Source of the DNA: Gyrodactylus bullatarudis
Lineage: Eukaryota > Platyhelminthes > Monogenea > Gyrodactylidea > Gyrodactylidae
NCBI GenBank assembly: GCA_012064415.1
Contig: SSNU01000042.1
Location: 88,701 to 152,700 of the forward strand
Reading direction: 5' to 3'
Length of the DNA stretch: 64,000 bases
A program made the translations under genes and the position numbers. The notes beneath the pieces were generated by a model. The model had not been told where the DNA came from. It worked only from the letters and a program-made list of their open reading frames with translations, and searched no databases. Positions 60,751-64,000 of the stretch are shown here, one piece after another; within the stretch, counting starts at the first letter, position 1; the number at the start of each line of letters is the position of its first letter.

Positions 60751-63295
60751 TTACATTGTAGGGGTAACATTGAAATGATTATAAATGGAAAAAAAAGCCA
60801 AAATAATAAAATTCTTACCAGATGCAATGATACAGCAATCAACTCTGAAGTAATGCCCAGATAAATTGGAAATTGTCATTGCTGTTGAGGGATCATTTCT
60901 GACTGGGCAGGAGGTCTGAGAAATAAGAAAAAGTTAACCGTTTAATTACACACTGTCAAGATCACGAAGTTGGCTGTTGCTAAGCTGAGTCAATGGGCAG
61001 AAACTTGCGTTTCGAAATACCAAAAACTTGATCGAGTTGTGACTCAAGAATATTAGCTAATTAACGAAAATAAGAAAACTTTCTCCTAATTGGTTTATTC
61101 AATGTGCCTAGTTTTAACCACAGGCAAGAATACCAATTCGTCATCATCCGCATTGTTAATGGACCCTGACTGATGGCGTAGGTTTTAATTGAAAGATTCA
61201 TTCTAACTACAGTTTAGACTCAAGCAATGAATTGTTATCTCAACTACGCTAACTATTGTTCTTCTGTGTTGTAAGGAAATGGAAAATTCAAAAAACTAAT
61301 GAAATAAAAGACGTACATAGGTGCGTATGTATGTAAACTCGTAGCATAGCATTTGTTTGCAATAATCACGACATGAATCCAAGTCTGGCCTACTACTGAT
61401 GTTGTTATACTGAAAACTGCCGTCAGTCAAACTAATTGGGACATTTTTGTACAACTGACTAGTACAGTTAGTGGGGGCAGTAAAGTTCCTTGGAAAACAT
61501 TGAGAAACGGTAGCATCCACAACTGGTCTAGTTAACAGATCTAGAAGGCAGCATTTTACTCAGTTGATGATTGTTAAAAAGAAACACACATCTTGCAACC
61601 TCTTCTCAAATCTAATTCACCATAGGTAATAATAATTGAAGAAATCAATTTTTATGAAAAATATGACCATTTTTCAAATTTCAATTTGTCACCAGAATCC
61701 CATTTTTTCGAACTTTGAACTGAAAAATTTTATTGATTTCAAAATTGGAGGTTGATCAAAAAGAGTTTTCAGGATCAAGATTAGACAAGAAAGCTGACTA
61801 GCACCGTCAAATTACCGATAGTTTCCCCATTTTCGAGAGATTTTGAATTATCGAAATTACATTGTTTTTCAAGTAGTGAAAATGATGAAAAAAACGAAAT
61901 TCCGCTCCCAAACGATAATAAGGTTGAGCATCAGATCAGATTCATTTGAATTGATTTTCTTGTCTAATCTTGATCCTGAAAAACCCTTTTTGATCAATCT
62001 CCAACTTTCAAATCAATAAAAATTTTCAGTTCCATTTTTTGGCGCCAAAATGAAATTTTAAAAATGGCAACATCTCCATTTGAAAATTTTTTTTCTTCAA
62101 CTGGTAACAGTGGGTAACATGAATGGATTTTTCCAAGAGCTAAAGATCTAAATACCTCTCAACTATTAGATTGAATTTTCAACAGATCAGCATTCTTCAA
62201 GTTTTAGCAAATATAAAATGCTATCTTTATGGATTTTACATTTTTTCGTAGGTAATGAGATATGAAAGAAAGTGATATAGCTATATGAAAAACGTGTTAT
62301 GGAACAATGGTAGAGAGTTGAGGTTCAACCTAAAAATTACACATGAAAAGTGCTCTTGCACAGGAGCATATTCAATAAATAAATAAATTCTAACGTTGTT
62401 TCCTTGCATTCCGACCTATTGGTGCTAAATTATAATTACCAAATGATAAAAGAAATGAACTCTCACCTTGTACAACGTTACAACAAGCAACACTGAGCGT
62501 GGACCCTTGGGCATTCGTCATTGTCTGGTAGGTGGTGGTGTCATATCTGACCAGGCAGAGGTCCTAAATAATATTTTTTATCAGACCATGATGAATCACT
62601 CACCTGCCTAAAATTGAATTGGTAGCATTGCATTTGCCTGCAGAAACTCTCGCAGGCAGCCAAGTCTGGCTTATTGCTGCCGAGGTTATACTGAAAACTG
62701 TTATTTGTCAGAGTAAATGGGACGTTCTTGTACATTTGACTGGTACAATTCGTAGGAGCAGTAAAGTTTCTCGGGAAACATTGAGATATATCGGTAACGT
62801 TTACGATTGGTCTCGTTAGTTGAACTAAAATAATTAATAATTAGAACTTATTATATATCATCTCTCTACTTTCAAGTAAGTTGACGATATATTTAGATAA
62901 CAAAATTACTGATTGAGGACTCGTGACGTTTTTTTCCACTTACCACAACAAGCATATTCGAAATCGTTGCCAGTAACATTAGCTATCAAGGTTGAGTAAG
63001 GTGACGCAACCAAATAACATGTATTATTGTAAGTCTTAAACTTCCAACAAGAATTTGCGTCACAAGCACGAGAACATGTGCCGTAGATATCGGTTGATGA
63101 AACGAAATCAAAACTACTTATTACGTTATTTGAGGACCTTAGAAAGTATTTATTTGATTCACAATTGGTCTCATAGCTGAAATACTTCTCGACACACTGG
63201 CCCAAGTTCATTGTGACTTTTGGTATACTCACAATTGCTATCAAGACGTGTATTTGCAGCAGATGGTGGAAGATTACTGCAGAAGAAAGCATCAT
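60751..63295 (-). CDS. Secreted protein with three eight-cysteine domains, paralogue 1
   Basis: Exons 62944-63295, 62604-62824, 62467-62563, 61317-61540 and 60751-60915, about 352 residues. Exon 1 is 352 nt, as in paralogue 2, and has a signal peptide (MMLSSAVIFHHLLQIHVLIA) plus domain 1 (GTCSRACDANSCWKF, TCYLV, YACC). Domain 2 has SQCFPRNFTAPTNC, SFCRQMQCYQF, DLC and VACC. Domain 3 has the same with SQLYKNVPISLT and VDCC. The intron pattern is identical to paralogue 2: phase 1 between domains, phase 0 within domains 2 and 3. The last exon is read through a GTAAGA to a short hydrophobic tail (NFIILAFFSIY) and stop, with AATAAA at 60742-60747 right behind, which favours this as the real end. 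Introns range from 40 to 926 nt. Likely extracellular; function unknown. Confidence 0.77.
61640..62130. repeat. Foldback element, family A, in the intron between domains 2 and 3 (paralogue 1)
   Basis: Arms with TTTTTCGAACTTTGAACTG and its complement. The core (GAGAGATTTTGAATTATCG ... CGAAATTCCGCTCCCAAACG) is nearly identical to that of 58837-59466 but reverse complemented. Confidence 0.8.
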
Positions 63296-63333
63296 TCTGA
63301 GCTAAAGTGTGATTCTGCCAAGGAATATGGTAA

Positions 63334-63342
63334 CTTTTATAG
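63334..63342 (-). promoter_or_regulatory. TATA box, paralogue 1
   Basis: CTATAAAAG on the minus strand, 39 nt upstream of the ATG. GAATGTTACA 15-20 nt further upstream is conserved in paralogue 2. Confidence 0.6.
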
Positions 63343-63924
63343 TCTTGGAGAGTCGCTTGTAACATTCTTTTGTTCTTTAAAAAGTTATTGTTACTAGTAA
63401 ATTTCTGTAATTGAACACTAATAGAAATTAGAATTCTCTCGGCATCAAATTATATTCTTATGAGTCGTAATAAAAACTCTCCTATGGTATTGACACTTGC
63501 CTGTCTGATTTCCAATCTTCATCAAGTTAGATATCAAAAATTATTACTTTTTCAACATTTGAGCTCAAAATTTTGATCGATTTCGAATATTCAGAGGAAT
63601 CAAATGCCTGAATGTTTGAGATCAACATTAGAAATAGGATTTGAATTTGGATACTTTTCTTTCGTGATGATCAAAAAATCCAAATGGTTCGATTTCCCTC
63701 AATGATAACGAATTTTTTGTAAAATCCAGAAGAACCAGATGTATCTTCAATAAATAAATTTTCAATAAATATTTTTTGTATAATTATTAGATTTGAATAT
63801 GTCAAAAGATTAATTTAAAACACTTTTTTATGTTATAATTATTTTGTTATTATGGACCGATAATTATCGAACAGTTTTTTGATTTTTGATTCTGAAATAC
63901 ATGCTTGTATGTCCTGTTTGAATT
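63343..63924. other. Intergenic
   Basis: 63487-63530 resembles part of the SINE-like unit near 19590 (ATTGACACTTGC). 63535-63730 is a partial family B repeat. No gene seen. Confidence 0.4.
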
Positions 63925-64000
63925 ATGTCTGATGTTGAATTCTTTGACTGTATTGAAACTCCTGTAGCCAAGCCTGAGCTAGTAGCCCCGATACAAAACA
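63925..64000 (+). CDS. Start of an unrecognised gene, cut by the window end
   Basis: The ATG at 63925 opens a frame reading MSDVEFFDCIETPVAKPELV to the window edge (25 codons). GC rises sharply from here and composition is rich in D, E, P and V. Too short to assign. Confidence 0.4.
   Translation, partial: MSDVEFFDCIETPVAKPELVAPIQN

Overview
The window is nuclear DNA of an animal, most likely an arthropod or another ecdysozoan. It is AT-rich, its genes are split by introns, and it carries piggyBac, Tc1/mariner, Penelope-like and non-LTR element remains. It also holds a sex-peptide/myoinhibitory-peptide type receptor, an NSD/Mes-4 type methyltransferase and an Id/extramacrochaetae type HLH protein. 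The species cannot be named from the sequence. No bacterial operons, CRISPR arrays or rRNA were seen.

Layout. 1-3631 (+): the 3' end of a USP30-like deubiquitinase. 4014-23144 (-): a peptide GPCR whose four visible coding exons are spread over 19 kb. Its introns are filled with foldback elements, a Tc1/mariner element with TA duplications and an internally deleted piggyBac copy with TTAA duplications. 23145-46766: mostly gene-poor and repeat-rich, with two broken non-LTR reverse transcriptases, Penelope-like remains, a TTAA-flanked MITE nested in a foldback element, long direct repeats and a few weak candidate exons. 46767-46970 (-): a 67-residue secreted precursor with its own TATA box and a possible amidated C-terminal peptide. 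48921-55280 (-): a complete five-exon NSD-type histone methyltransferase. 55453-56003 (+): a divergently transcribed small secreted cysteine-rich protein sharing a 172-bp intergenic region with it. 56763-57002 (-): an Id/emc-like HLH protein. 57821-60416 and 60751-63295 (-): two tandem paralogues encoding secreted proteins built from three copies of an eight-cysteine domain. 63925-64000 (+): the apparent start of another gene.

Two themes link the regions. First, very short introns (29-43 nt) occur in several unrelated genes and even in the piggyBac transposase, next to introns of 1-10 kb swollen by mobile elements. Second, the same foldback family recurs many times, including in the equivalent intron of both cysteine-rich paralogues but with its core inverted. 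The genes do not form a pathway. The likely links are shared control of the divergent NSD/secreted pair and tandem duplication of the cysteine-rich pair.
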